Assembly (NCBI RefSeq): GCF_001043025.1 | Contig: NZ_JYLD01000018.1 | Span: forward strand, 42,015 to 106,014 | From: Pseudomonas helleri | GTDB lineage: Bacteria; Pseudomonadota; Gammaproteobacteria; Pseudomonadales; Pseudomonadaceae | Direction: 5' to 3' | DNA length: 64,000 nt | Part shown: positions 7,846 through 17,643 of the stretch, in pieces | Position numbering within the stretch: position 1 is the stretch's first letter | Layout of the letters: every line of letters begins with the position of its first letter | The notes under the pieces: model-generated | Seen by the model: the letters and a program-made list of their open reading frames with translations, nothing else | Told to the model about the DNA's origin: nothing | Database searches by the model: none | Translations under genes and position numbers: made by a program

Positions 7846-9158
7846 TACACCCACACTTCAACCCGGCGATTCTTCAGACGGCCTTCATCTTCGGTGTTGG
7901 CCGCCACCGGCATTTGCGCACCGCAGCCGCGAATCTCACGCAGCACCACGCCACTTTTGACCAGTTCGCGGCGCACCGTCATTGCCCTGAGCTTTGACAG
8001 CAGTTGTGCGCGTTCCGGGTCATCCTTGGCATCCCCAAACCCTACCAGCGTCACCTGTTTGTTGAGTTTGTCGTGGGTTTTTAAATAGTCGACGACGCGG
8101 AGCAGATCCTGACGCGCCTTGTTGTCGAGGGTGGCGCTGCCTTCTTCAAAGCGAAAATTGACTGACAGGCGCTGGGCCTCACGGGTCAGCTCCAGGTATT
8201 CCTCGGGCATGTGCGCACCGGGCTGCACGTGGCTGGCCTGCACGGTTTGCGCGATAAAACCGTTTTGCGCGACGATGGCCTGGCCTTGGGCACTTTGGGT
8301 AAACGCCACCAGCGCCTTGGCCAGCGAGTTTTGGCTGGTGGGCGGCAGGTAAAAAAACAGGCGTCGCGACAGGGGGTAATCTTCACTGGCGATCAGGCTG
8401 TTGAGCGGCAGCATGGGCTGCGACGCGCCATCCACAATGGCCAGGGATTTAGCTTCGCGCACGTAGGGCAGGCCGATAAAGCCAATGGCGTGGGGGTCTT
8501 TGCTCACCGCATCGGACAGCGCTTCGCTGGACTCGAAACGCTGGGCCGTGCTGCTCAGCGGCCGACCGGCGCGGCTCAAGACCAACTCTTTAAAGGTATC
8601 CCAGGTGCCTGACTGATCATCCCGGGCATACAAATTAATCGAACCGCCCACGCCGCCCAGCGCTTCCCACGTGGTGATGTCGCCGTTGAACACTTTGGCC
8701 AGTTGCTCGGTGTTGAGTTTTTTCAGCGGGTTATGCGGGTGCACAATAATTGCCAGGCCATCGATGGCGATGACTTGCTCGGCTTCGGGGCTTTTTAGAT
8801 CGCCGAGGGCCTCCAGTTCGACCAGCTCGCGGTCCTTGATCGGCCGAGACGAGGCCACCATGTCGGCTTGCCCTGCCTTGAGCGCACTAAAACCAGTACC
8901 GGAGCCGTGTGCGGACACATCGACACGGACCTGCTGGCCCAAGGTTTTGGTGGCGACGATGCTGTATTCGTTGGGGGGTATGACCGGGATGCTGTGAACA
9001 TCATGAAAACCTTGCTCGATCAGCATGGCCGTCACCAATGCCGGGCCGAGATTGGCCCCGATGGTGTTAGAACCCTGGATGTGCAAATCCGCCGCAGGCC
9101 GGGCAAAGGCCAGAGGGGTGATTACACACAGCAGGATCAGTGACTTAAAGCGCAACAT
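7842..9158 (-). CDS. PstS-like substrate-binding protein fused to an OmpA domain
   Basis: A 438-residue envelope protein. A signal peptide (MLRFKSLILLCVITPLAFA) is followed by a periplasmic phosphate-binding-protein-like domain: LHIQGSNTIGANLGPAL, then SAHGSGTGFSALKAGQADM and ARDDQSGTWDTFKELVL. A C-terminal OmpA-like peptidoglycan-binding domain (residues about 330-438) carries LVGFGDAKDDPE and ends in RLKNRRVEVWVY. It may bind phosphate or another oxyanion while anchored to peptidoglycan. No ABC permease lies nearby, so it is not a simple transporter component. The ATG at 9158 is preferred for its AGG ribosome site and signal peptide. Confidence 0.8.
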   Translation of the reverse strand: MLRFKSLILLCVITPLAFARPAADLHIQGSNTIGANLGPALVTAMLIEQGFHDVHSIPVIPPNEYSIVATKTLGQQVRVDVSAHGSGTGFSALKAGQADMVASSRPIKDRELVELEALGDLKSPEAEQVIAIDGLAIIVHPHNPLKKLNTEQLAKVFNGDITTWEALGGVGGSINLYARDDQSGTWDTFKELVLSRAGRPLSSTAQRFESSEALSDAVSKDPHAIGFIGLPYVREAKSLAIVDGASQPMLPLNSLIASEDYPLSRRLFFYLPPTSQNSLAKALVAFTQSAQGQAIVAQNGFIAQTVQASHVQPGAHMPEEYLELTREAQRLSVNFRFEEGSATLDNKARQDLLRVVDYLKTHDKLNKQVTLVGFGDAKDDPERAQLLSKLRAMTVRRELVKSGVVLREIRGCGAQMPVAANTEDEGRLKNRRVEVWVY

Positions 9159-9236
9159 CAGCGGGCACCTTCCTGGAGCCATAGAATTGCCAGCAATTTA
9201 AGTCAGAAACGTTTCAATACAGTTACGCCCACCTTC

Positions 9237-9290
9237 TTGCCTCGCGATCTTTTGAACCTATAAAAGATCGCGAGGCAAGCTCGCTCCTAC
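9237..9290. repeat. REP element, TAGGAGCGAGCTTGCCTCGCGA family, left arm shortened
   Basis: The full right arm (9262-9290) pairs with a 17-base left arm (9237-9253), giving a strong hairpin just after the xthA stop that may also end xthA transcription. Four other members of the family are at 18556, 29705, 33656 and 51315. Confidence 0.82.
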
Positions 9291-9299
9291 AAATTTAGA

Positions 9300-10112
9300 T
9301 CAGTTCAGTTCGAGCCAGATCGGTGCGTGGTCTGACGGTTTTTCCATGGCGCGCAGGTCGTAATCGACGCCAGCGGCCTTGATGCGCGGTACCAGCGCCT
9401 GAGAGGCCAGAATCACGTCAATGCGCAGACCACGTTTAGGCTCGTCTTCAAAGCCGCGGCTGCGGTAGTCGAACCAACTGAAGCGATCCGCCACTTCGGG
9501 GTGCAGGTAACGGAAGCTGTCCACCAGGCCCCAGTTTTTGAGGCGCTCAAACCACTCTCGCTCTTCCGGCAGAAAGCTGCATTTGCCGGTTTTCAGCCAG
9601 CGCTTGGCGTTGTCCGGGCCAATGCCGATGTCGCAGTCTTGCGGGGAGATGTTGACGTCACCCATCACCACCAGCGGCTGTTCGTTGCTGAACTGGCCTT
9701 CCAGCAACTGTTGCAGGTCGCTGTAGAAACGCTGCTTGGCCGGGAATTTTGTCGGGTGGTCGCGGCTTTCTCCCTGTGGGAAATAGCCGTTCATGATGGT
9801 CACCGGCTGGCCATTGTCGTCAGCGTAGGTGCCCCAGATAAAGCGTCGTTGCGCGTCTTCTTCGTCGCTGGCAAAGCCCTTGTGCAGCTCCAGCGCGGGC
9901 TTGCGTGACAACAGGGCAACGCCGTAATGGCCCTTTTGCCCGTGAAAGTGCACGTGGTAGCCCAGCGCTTCGATATCGGCGAAGGGGAATTGCTCGTCGC
10001 TGACCTTGGTTTCTTGCAGGCCAATGACGTCTGGCTGGTGTTTTTCGATCAGCGCTGCCAGCTGATGCGGCCGAGCGCGTAGGCCATTGATGTTGAAAGA
10101 AACGATTTTCAT
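9300..10112 (-). CDS. xthA: Exodeoxyribonuclease III
   Basis: A 270-residue Mg2+-dependent AP endonuclease/3'-exonuclease of the EEP family, used in base-excision repair. Catalytic motifs are intact: N-terminal NINGLRA, QETK with the metal-binding glutamate at residue 34, MGDVNISPQDCDIG in the middle, and the C-terminal SDHAPIWLEL. The intact QET and SDH residues distinguish it from Crc, the catalytically dead relative found in Pseudomonas. It diverges from the GNAT gene at 10280. Confidence 0.92.
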   Translation of the reverse strand: MKIVSFNINGLRARPHQLAALIEKHQPDVIGLQETKVSDEQFPFADIEALGYHVHFHGQKGHYGVALLSRKPALELHKGFASDEEDAQRRFIWGTYADDNGQPVTIMNGYFPQGESRDHPTKFPAKQRFYSDLQQLLEGQFSNEQPLVVMGDVNISPQDCDIGIGPDNAKRWLKTGKCSFLPEEREWFERLKNWGLVDSFRYLHPEVADRFSWFDYRSRGFEDEPKRGLRIDVILASQALVPRIKAAGVDYDLRAMEKPSDHAPIWLELN

Positions 10113-10279
10113 GGGCGGGCAGTCCTGAGGAAAACTGCGATGTTAGCGGCCAGCGTGCAGTGGGGCAAATGGACTGCTAACGTAGGAAGCATCCAAGCAG
10201 ATGGAACTGTTGCGGCCCTCGCGAGCTCGTACTCTCGAGAAGTGCCGCAACCCAAGCGACGCCAGGGAGATTGACCGTC

Positions 10280-10930
10280 ATGACGCAAACGTTGAATGCC
10301 ACTTGCCAGATCCGCCAGCTCGACAGCGGTTACTCCAAAGAAACCCGGGCTTTGCTGTATGAGGCGTATATGCATGACCCGACCTTCCGTTATGTGTTTG
10401 AAGCCCATCGCAAGGGCTACGCGCAGCGGGTGCGGGCCACGGTTCGGGCGTTGGTCAAACAGCATTTTTTCCAGCAGTTACCCGCCTTGGGTTTGCTGGT
10501 CGATGACCGCCTCATCGGTGTCGCACTGATTGCTCCACCGCAACGGCGCCTGGGTATTACTGAAAGTTGGGCGTGGCAACTGCGCATGGTGCTGACGGCG
10601 GGCTTGCGCGGTACGCGACGCTACCTTGAATACCATCAGGCGGTCTTGGCCTGCGTGCCGGGCGATGCCGTGCATATGCTGCCTTTGTTGGCGATTCATC
10701 CTGATTTTCAAGAATTGCCCTATGGCGAACAGTTGCTTGAGGCGGTACATAACTGGTGCGCCGTGGACGAACATTCAGAAGGTGTCGTCCTCGACAGCAG
10801 TAACCCGCGCTATCAGGAGTTTTACAAGCGTCATGGTTATGTCGAAATTGGTCAGGTTCCCTTGGGGCCCATCGTTGAGCACGTTTTCTTTCACGCCAAC
10901 CCTCAGGTGTTACAAGCAGCAACGGCTTAA
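10280..10930 (+). CDS. GNAT-family N-acetyltransferase
   Basis: A 216-residue GNAT-fold protein. The C-terminal half shows the acetyl-CoA region (LLAIHPDFQELPYGEQLLEAV) and the late VVLDSSNPRYQEFYKRHGY strand-helix typical of acetyltransferases acting on small molecules. The ATG at 10280 is preferred to an in-frame TTG at 10271 because the AGGGAG ribosome site at 10264 then has proper spacing. It sits between xthA and tamAB; its substrate is unknown. Confidence 0.8.
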   Translation: MTQTLNATCQIRQLDSGYSKETRALLYEAYMHDPTFRYVFEAHRKGYAQRVRATVRALVKQHFFQQLPALGLLVDDRLIGVALIAPPQRRLGITESWAWQLRMVLTAGLRGTRRYLEYHQAVLACVPGDAVHMLPLLAIHPDFQELPYGEQLLEAVHNWCAVDEHSEGVVLDSSNPRYQEFYKRHGYVEIGQVPLGPIVEHVFFHANPQVLQAATA

Positions 10931-10993
10931 GGGCAACTTTTTGCCCATTGGCGCGCTCTATGACCCCCTCAGCCCGTGATAGCATCCGCTCCT

Positions 10994-12721
10994 ATGAAGT
11001 TTCCAGGAAGATTTACCAGTGGTGTTGTCCTGCTGATCAGCAGCTTTGCGGCGTATGCCCAGAGCGAATTGGTGGTGAAGGTCAAACCGGCAAACGATGC
11101 CCTCAAGGCCAACGTGGAAGGCTATATAGGCAGCCTCGGCGATCGCGACGAGGCTGCCTTGTTGCGTTTCAAGCGTGGCGCCGAGGAGCAGGCCCTTAAA
11201 GCATTACAGGCCTTGGGCTATTACCAACCCAAGATCGAAGCCGATGTGCCCGAGGGCGACCCGCCGCGCCTGGTGTTGCACATTGACCCCGGCGAGCCCG
11301 TGCACCTGCGTAACGTGACCGTGCGCGTCGAAGGCCCTGCGGCCTCGCTCAAAGCGTTTGAAATCCCGGTCAGTGATGACCTTAAACCTGGCGCCGTGCT
11401 CAATCAGGGCAACTACGAAGACGCCAAGCGCATGATCCAGAACCGTGCGCTGCGCTATGGCTTTTTTAACGGCAAGTTCCTCAAGCACGAACTGTTGGTG
11501 GACCCTAAAGGCGGGTATGCCGATATCAATCTGGTTTACGAAAGCGGCCCGCGTTACCTGCTGGGCAAAGTCACTTTTGCCGGTGACGCACCGTTTGACC
11601 AGACCTTGCTCGACCGTCTGGTGCCCTTTAAGCCCAATACGCCTTATGACTCCGAGCTGGTTGCCGAGTTAAACCAGAACCTGCAATCGAGCGGTTACTT
11701 TGAAACCGTGCGCGTTGATGCCGCGCCGAGTACGGCGGTGGGGCAAGTGATCCCGGTGGATGTAGACCTGGATACCCGCAAGCCACGCACCATGACCCTG
11801 GGCCTTGGCTACTCAACCGACACCGGCCCGCGCGGCAAAGCCAGCTGGACCCGTCACTGGGACAACCCTCGGGGCGACAGCTACGGTTTTGAGTCTGAAA
11901 TCTCCCAGCCCAAGCAAAATATCGGGGCCTGGTACGACATTCCGCTCGATCCGCCATTGACTGACAAACTGCGTTTTGCCGCCGGTTATCAGTACGAAGA
12001 AATTGCCAACACCGACACCTTGAGTAAATTGCTCACGGTCGGCCCTGAGTGGCACAGCAAACTGGACAACGGCTGGACGCGGATTGTCTCGCTGAGATGG
12101 CAGCACGAAGAATATCGCCTGGGTGATGACTCGGGCCTGAGCACCTTGTTGATGCCGGGCCTGTCCTACGCAGTCTTGCGCAGCGATAACCGGATTGACC
12201 CCAGCCACGGTTACAGCGTCAACCTGAGCACCCAAGTGGCCAAGCAAGGGCTGATGTCAGACACCAACCTGCTGCACGGCGATATCCAGTTCAAGGCGCT
12301 GAAAACTTTGTGGGACAAGCACCGTTTTCTGGGCCGTATCGAGTTTGGCGGCAGCGCCACCAATGGCTACAACTCCATCCCGCCGTCATTGCGCTTTTTT
12401 GCCGGTGGTGATCAGAGCGTGCGCGGTTATGACTACCAGAGCCTGTCACCCAAGAACTCCGACGGTGACCGTATCGGCGGGCGCTACTTGCTGGCCGGGA
12501 GTGTCGAGTACCAGTATCAATTTGCCGAAAAATGGCGCTGGGCGGCGTTTGTCGACAAAGGTAACGCCTTCAAGACCCTCGACTTTCCAAGCTTGAAAAC
12601 CGGGGTCGGGGTGGGCATCCGCTGGATCTCGCCGGTAGGCCCCATCCGTCTCGACCTGGCCCATGCGCTGGATGACGATGGCGGCGTTCGTTTGCACTTC
12701 TCGATGGGGCCAGAACTGTGA
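10994..12721 (+). CDS. tamA: Translocation and assembly module outer-membrane subunit TamA
   Basis: A 575-residue Omp85-family protein. It has a signal peptide ending near AAYAQS, three N-terminal POTRA-like domains (about residues 24-260) and a C-terminal 16-strand barrel ending in VRLHFSMGPEL. The barrel carries the lid-lock signature RFFAGGDQSVRGYDYQS near residue 475. TamA works with TamB in exporting or assembling autotransporters and in lipid transport to the outer membrane. The stop codon overlaps the tamB start by four bases (GTGA), so translation is coupled. The start at 10994 excludes six upstream residues because the signal peptide begins there. Confidence 0.92.
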   Translation: MKFPGRFTSGVVLLISSFAAYAQSELVVKVKPANDALKANVEGYIGSLGDRDEAALLRFKRGAEEQALKALQALGYYQPKIEADVPEGDPPRLVLHIDPGEPVHLRNVTVRVEGPAASLKAFEIPVSDDLKPGAVLNQGNYEDAKRMIQNRALRYGFFNGKFLKHELLVDPKGGYADINLVYESGPRYLLGKVTFAGDAPFDQTLLDRLVPFKPNTPYDSELVAELNQNLQSSGYFETVRVDAAPSTAVGQVIPVDVDLDTRKPRTMTLGLGYSTDTGPRGKASWTRHWDNPRGDSYGFESEISQPKQNIGAWYDIPLDPPLTDKLRFAAGYQYEEIANTDTLSKLLTVGPEWHSKLDNGWTRIVSLRWQHEEYRLGDDSGLSTLLMPGLSYAVLRSDNRIDPSHGYSVNLSTQVAKQGLMSDTNLLHGDIQFKALKTLWDKHRFLGRIEFGGSATNGYNSIPPSLRFFAGGDQSVRGYDYQSLSPKNSDGDRIGGRYLLAGSVEYQYQFAEKWRWAAFVDKGNAFKTLDFPSLKTGVGVGIRWISPVGPIRLDLAHALDDDGGVRLHFSMGPEL

Positions 12722-15700
12722 TTCGTGGTTTGAAAATAGCGGGCCTGGTGCTGTTGGCATTAGTGCTGCTGGTGGTTGCTAGCGTCGCTGCCATTTTGGG
12801 CACGCAAGCGGGTAGCCGCTGGGCGCTGGCGCAAGTGCCCGGCTTGCACATTGACAACTTTGCCGGCCGCCTGGGCGCGCAATGGAGCGCCGATCAATTG
12901 GTGTGGGAGCAAGGGGCAGATCGTGTCGAAGTGAGTCGGCCGATTTTCGCCTGGTCGCCTTCGTGCCTGATGCGCATGACTCTGTGCATCGATCAGTTGC
13001 AGGCCGACAAGGTCAACCTGCAATTTGCCCCGAGTGAAAAAGACAGCAGCAGCGGGCCGATTGAATTACCTGATTTGAAGTTGCCAGTGGCGATAGAAGT
13101 CGGGGTGGTGAAAGTGGGCAGCATCGTGTTTGACGGTGTTGAGCAACTTAAAGGCGTACAGATTGCCGCCAAGTGGACAGCTCAAGGGCTGCAGATCGAC
13201 TCGGCGCGCATCGAGCGTGAAGACCTCAACGTCGAGCTGTCGGGTCTGTTGCAACCTGTGGGTGATTGGCCGGTAACCTTGCAGGGTACGGTCAATCTGC
13301 CGCAGCAAGACAACAAACCGTGGGCGCTGGCGCTAAAGGTTGACGGCCATGTGCGCAGCTCGATCAATCTGGTCGCTGACAGTACAGGCTACCTGGACGC
13401 TCACTTGAGCGGCGCACTGGAGCCGCTGGCCGAAAACCTGCCGGCGCAGGTCACCATCACCTCGGCCCAGTTCAAGCCCAGCAGCGAACTGCCAGACACC
13501 TTGCAACTGAATCAGTTGGCATTGTCGGCCAAAGGCGACCTCACTGGCGGTTATGAACTTGAAGGCAGCGCCAGTTTGCCTGCCGAGCAAGCCCCGGTGA
13601 GCCTCTTGCTCAAGGGCCGGGTTGATGCCAAGGGCGCACAAGTCAGTACCCTCGACCTGACCGCCAACGACAAGCAACATTTGAAACTGTCGGGCCAGGT
13701 GGATTGGCATTCAGGTTTGAGTGCCGAGGCCAAGGTCGACTGGCTGGACTTCCCCTGGCACAACTTGTACCCGGTCATTGCCAAGCCAGACGTGGATTTG
13801 CGCACGCTCAATGGCGAAGTGTCTTATACCGACGGCAAGTACCTGGGCAACCTCAAGGCCGACCTGACCGGGCCTGCGGGCGCCTTCAGCGTCAGCAGCC
13901 CGTTCAGTGGTGACCTCGAAAAAATCTTCATGCCGCAATTGGAGCTGGTGGCGGGGCAGGGCAAAGCCCGGGGCCACGTCAATGTGCAGTTTGCCGATGG
14001 CGTAGCGTGGGATACGGCGCTGGACTTGAGCGCGATCAACCCGGCGTACTGGGTGGCTGAACTGCCGGGCACCCTGGCGGGCCCGCTGCGCAGCACCGGC
14101 GAGTTCAAAAATGAACAGCTCAAACTGGACGCCAACCTCGACCTCAAAGGGCGCCTGCGTGGCCAACCTGCGATGCTTCAGGCCAAAGCCACCGGTGAGG
14201 GCGACGCCTGGACCGTGAGCGCTCTGGACATTCGCGTGGGTGATAACCGCATCAATGGCACCGCCAGCTTGCAGCAACAAATCAAGGCGCAACTTGATTT
14301 GAACCTGCCGCGTCTGGCTCAACTGTGGCCAGAACTGCGTGGCCAAATTAAGGGCCGGGTTGACGTGGCGGGTACGCTTCAGGCGCCGCAAGGTAAAGTC
14401 ACCTTGCAAGGCCAGCAAGTGGCCTTTGCCGATAACCATCTGCAAAGCCTTACGCTGGATGCCAGCCTGGATAAATCCCAGCGCGGTCGCTTCGACCTTA
14501 AAGGCAGCGGGATCCAGGCCGGTGAAACGCCGTTTGGTGTGTTGACGGCCACGGGCAGCGGTGACATCAAGCGCCAGCAACTGCAATTGGCCTTGCAGGG
14601 GCCGATGTTGCAACTCGCTATGGCACTGGACGGCGGCCTCGATAAAGACAACTGGCGTGGGCGCCTGCTCAGCGCTGACATCAAGTACGGCCCGCAGCAA
14701 TGGATCCTGCAAAACCCGGCGCGGCTTGAGCGTTTGGCTAATGGCCGGATCAATCTCGGTGCGCTGTGCCTGACGTCTGGCCCGGCCAGCTTGTGCGGTG
14801 AAGAACAGCGTTTGATGCCGGATCCCAAGCTGCGCATGCACCTCAAGCAGTTCCCGCTCGACAGCCTCGCCGAATGGTTCCCCAAAGACTTCCAGTGGCA
14901 AGGCCAGCTGAATGCCGACCTGATACTCGATTTACCCGCCAGCGGGCCTAAAGGCCAGGTGGTGGTGGATGCCAGCGGCGGCACCTTGCGTATCAAGGAC
15001 AAAGGCCAGTGGGTTGATTTTCCGTATCAGGCGTTCAAGTTGACCAGCAACCTCAACCCTAACCGGGTCGATGCAAAGTTCGACTTTGATGGCGGAAAAC
15101 TCGGGCAGGTGATGTTGTCGGCGCGGATCAACCCGCTGCCTAAAAACAAGCCGATCACCGGCGATTTCCGCTTGACCGGCCTGGACGTCTCAGTGGTGCG
15201 GCCGTTCGCCCCGATGGTTGAAAAACTCACCGGCCAGTTGAACGGTTCCGGGTCGATTTCGGGGGCGCTGGTCGCGCCGTACATCACCGGTGATGTGTCG
15301 CTCACGGGCGGCGAGATCTCCGGCCCCGAGCTGCCGACCAGCTTCGAAAACCTGCAGCTCAAAGCCCACATCATGGGTGAAGCCATGCAGTTGGACGGTG
15401 GCTGGACCAGCGGCAAGCAAGGGCAGGGCACGATTACCGGGAATGTCGCCTGGGGCCAGGCCATGGCAGTCAATGTGTTGCTCAAGGGCAACCACTTGCC
15501 GGTCACGGTTGAACCCTACGCCAAGCTGGACGTTGCCCCGGACCTGAAAATCTCGCTTAAGCCGGACAACACCTTGTTGATCGCGGGCACGGTGAATATC
15601 CCCAAAGGTGAAATCACCGTGCGCGAGTTGCCGCCTTCAACGGTCAAGGTGTCGGATGACACGGTGATCGTCGGGCAAGACACTGGCGATGAGTCCGCGT

Positions 15701-16401
15701 CGCCACCGATGGTGGTCGACATGGACATCAACGTGGTGGTGGGCCAAGAGTTGCTGACGTTCTCCGGTTTTGGGTTGAACGCCGATCTGGCGGGGCAGTT
15801 TCATATCGGCAACGACCTGGACACCCGCGGCGAACTGCGCCTGATCAATGGCCGCTACCGGGCCTATGGTCAGAAGCTGACCATCCGCCGGGCTCGCCTG
15901 TTGTTTGCCGGGCCGATTTCTCAGCCTTACCTGGACATCGAAGCGGTGCGCCAGACTGATGACGTGATTGCCGGGATTCGCCTTACTGGCAGCGCCGAAC
16001 AGCCGACCACGCAGATCTTCTCCGAACCGGCCATGAGCCAGGAACAGGCGTTGTCTTATCTGATTCTGGGGCGTCCGCTGACCGGTACCGGTGAAGACGA
16101 CAACATGCTCGCGCAAGCGGCGTTGGGGTTGGGCTTGATGGGCAGCTCGGGGGTGACCACCAGCTTGGCCAACCACCTTGGGCTCAAGGATTTCGAGCTG
16201 GATACCGAGGGCAGCGGCGACAACACCGCTTTGGTGGCCAGTGGCAAGATCAACGAGCGCCTGAGCGTGCGTTACGGTTATGGCGTGTTTGAGCCAGCCA
16301 GCACCATTGCTTTGCGTTACAAACTGAGCAAGCGGGTGTACGTCGAAGTGGCCAGCGGCCTGGCCAGTTCGCTGGATATTTTCTACAAACGGGATTTTTA
16401 G
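12718..16401 (+). CDS. tamB: Translocation and assembly module inner-membrane subunit TamB
   Basis: A 1227-residue AsmA-like bridge protein. An N-terminal transmembrane anchor (IAGLVLLALVLLVVASVAAI) is followed by a very long periplasmic beta-helical region of alternating hydrophobic residues. The conserved C-terminal DUF490/TamB domain includes LINGRYRAYGQKLTIRRARL and ALSYLILGRPL. It spans the periplasm to TamA. The GTG start overlaps the tamA stop. Length is close to the family norm and no frame disruption is seen. Confidence 0.93.
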   Translation: MIRGLKIAGLVLLALVLLVVASVAAILGTQAGSRWALAQVPGLHIDNFAGRLGAQWSADQLVWEQGADRVEVSRPIFAWSPSCLMRMTLCIDQLQADKVNLQFAPSEKDSSSGPIELPDLKLPVAIEVGVVKVGSIVFDGVEQLKGVQIAAKWTAQGLQIDSARIEREDLNVELSGLLQPVGDWPVTLQGTVNLPQQDNKPWALALKVDGHVRSSINLVADSTGYLDAHLSGALEPLAENLPAQVTITSAQFKPSSELPDTLQLNQLALSAKGDLTGGYELEGSASLPAEQAPVSLLLKGRVDAKGAQVSTLDLTANDKQHLKLSGQVDWHSGLSAEAKVDWLDFPWHNLYPVIAKPDVDLRTLNGEVSYTDGKYLGNLKADLTGPAGAFSVSSPFSGDLEKIFMPQLELVAGQGKARGHVNVQFADGVAWDTALDLSAINPAYWVAELPGTLAGPLRSTGEFKNEQLKLDANLDLKGRLRGQPAMLQAKATGEGDAWTVSALDIRVGDNRINGTASLQQQIKAQLDLNLPRLAQLWPELRGQIKGRVDVAGTLQAPQGKVTLQGQQVAFADNHLQSLTLDASLDKSQRGRFDLKGSGIQAGETPFGVLTATGSGDIKRQQLQLALQGPMLQLAMALDGGLDKDNWRGRLLSADIKYGPQQWILQNPARLERLANGRINLGALCLTSGPASLCGEEQRLMPDPKLRMHLKQFPLDSLAEWFPKDFQWQGQLNADLILDLPASGPKGQVVVDASGGTLRIKDKGQWVDFPYQAFKLTSNLNPNRVDAKFDFDGGKLGQVMLSARINPLPKNKPITGDFRLTGLDVSVVRPFAPMVEKLTGQLNGSGSISGALVAPYITGDVSLTGGEISGPELPTSFENLQLKAHIMGEAMQLDGGWTSGKQGQGTITGNVAWGQAMAVNVLLKGNHLPVTVEPYAKLDVAPDLKISLKPDNTLLIAGTVNIPKGEITVRELPPSTVKVSDDTVIVGQDTGDESASPPMVVDMDINVVVGQELLTFSGFGLNADLAGQFHIGNDLDTRGELRLINGRYRAYGQKLTIRRARLLFAGPISQPYLDIEAVRQTDDVIAGIRLTGSAEQPTTQIFSEPAMSQEQALSYLILGRPLTGTGEDDNMLAQAALGLGLMGSSGVTTSLANHLGLKDFELDTEGSGDNTALVASGKINERLSVRYGYGVFEPASTIALRYKLSKRVYVEVASGLASSLDIFYKRDF

Positions 16402-16414
16402 AGCAAAAAAACCC

Positions 16415-16518
16415 CGTAGTCGCTGACGAGGTACGAAGGCTGCGATGGGTTGCGAAGCGACCCTGGACGGCGGTCCTGCGGCCCGTATCGCAGCCTTCGT
16501 GCCTCGTCAGCGACTACG
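16415..16518. repeat. Long-armed palindromic repeat, GTAGTCGCTGACGAG type
   Basis: Arms of 32 bases (16415-16446 and 16487-16518) pair with one mismatch. The 40-base interior contains two smaller hairpins (GGGT...ACCC and GGAC...GTCC). It follows the tamB stop and may act as a transcription stop. A related element with the same build is at 40497-40643. Confidence 0.8.
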
Positions 16519-16537
16519 CGGTTTACGCCGTGCTGTT

Positions 16538-17533
16538 TCAGCGATTCAAATGCTTCATCGACTCTTCGCCATAACGCAAACCCGACACCGCGCCCGCCGG
16601 GAAGATGGCGGCCAGGGCGGCCCATTCGCTTGAGCTCAACCGGACGTCCAGCGCAGCAACGTTTTCTTCCAGGTATTTGCGTTGCTTGGTGCCCGGAATC
16701 GGGATCAGGTAGTCGCCCTGTGCCAATACCCAAGCCAGGGCCAATTGCCCGGCGGTGACACCTTTATCGGCGGCCAGCGCTTGTACTTGCTCCACCAGCC
16801 GCAGGTTTTTGCCGAAGTTCTCACCTTGAAAACGCGGGTTGGTGCGTCGGAAGTCGTCTGCGGCGAAGTCATCCGGGCTTTTCAGGGCACCGGTCAAAAA
16901 GCCTCGCCCCAGCGGGCTGTATGGCACGAAGGCAATGCCCAGGCGCTCACAGGTGGCCAGACAGCCGTTTTCTTCCTGGTCGCGGCTCCACAGCGAGTAC
17001 TCGCTTTGCAGTGCGCTGATGGGGTGCACCTTGTGTGCCCGTTCAAGGGTGGCCGCCGAAGCTTCGCTCAGGCCCAGATAACGAACCTTGCCTGCCTTGA
17101 CCAGATCCGCCATCGCACCCACGGTCTCTTCAATCGGCACGTTAGGGTCCATGCGGTGCTGGTAGTACAGGTCGAGGGTGTCGACCCCAAGACGTTTCAG
17201 GCTGCCTTCAACAGACGCCTGGATATAGTCGGAACGCCCGCTGATGCCGCGGGCCGACGGGTTGGCTGGATCGCGCACAATGCCGAATTTAGTCGCGAGA
17301 AATACCTGGTCGCGCTTGCCACGAATTGCTTGGCCGATGAGCTCTTCGTTGGTGTGCGGGCCATACATGTCGGCGGTGTCGAGCAGGTTGATGCCCAACT
17401 CCAGCGCGCGGTGCAAGGTGGCCACGGCTTCACGGGTATCGCTACCGGTGGTGTAGAAGTCAGTCATGCCCATGCAACCTAAACCTATCGCGCTGACGTG
17501 CGGGCCGTTGTTGCCGAGTTGGCGAGTGTGCAT
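16538..17533 (-). CDS. Aldo/keto reductase
   Basis: A 331-residue NADPH-dependent oxidoreductase of the aldo/keto reductase superfamily. The catalytic tetrad is visible: Asp and Tyr in LLDTADMYGPHTNEEL, Lys in FLATKFG, and His in YYQHRMDPNVP. The coenzyme-binding IPGTKQRKYLEEN block is near the C terminus. It resembles the YakC/AKR13 group of broad carbonyl reductases. A divergent LysR gene at 17644 is the probable regulator. Physiological substrate unknown. Confidence 0.87.
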   Translation of the reverse strand: MHTRQLGNNGPHVSAIGLGCMGMTDFYTTGSDTREAVATLHRALELGINLLDTADMYGPHTNEELIGQAIRGKRDQVFLATKFGIVRDPANPSARGISGRSDYIQASVEGSLKRLGVDTLDLYYQHRMDPNVPIEETVGAMADLVKAGKVRYLGLSEASAATLERAHKVHPISALQSEYSLWSRDQEENGCLATCERLGIAFVPYSPLGRGFLTGALKSPDDFAADDFRRTNPRFQGENFGKNLRLVEQVQALAADKGVTAGQLALAWVLAQGDYLIPIPGTKQRKYLEENVAALDVRLSSSEWAALAAIFPAGAVSGLRYGEESMKHLNR

Positions 17534-17643
17534 GTGAGGTGCTCCTGAGTGGGGGTGGCGCTATTGTTTACCTCGACACGCAGCGGATAAACCGGGTAGA
17601 AACGCTATCACTGTTCGTATTTTCTAAATAATAGGGGTGGGGC

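Noticed and set aside
9300..10112. Possibility that the exonuclease III-like gene is crc
   Set aside because: The catalytic residues of exonuclease III (QETK, GDVNISPQD, SDHAP) are all present, whereas Crc has lost them and starts differently.
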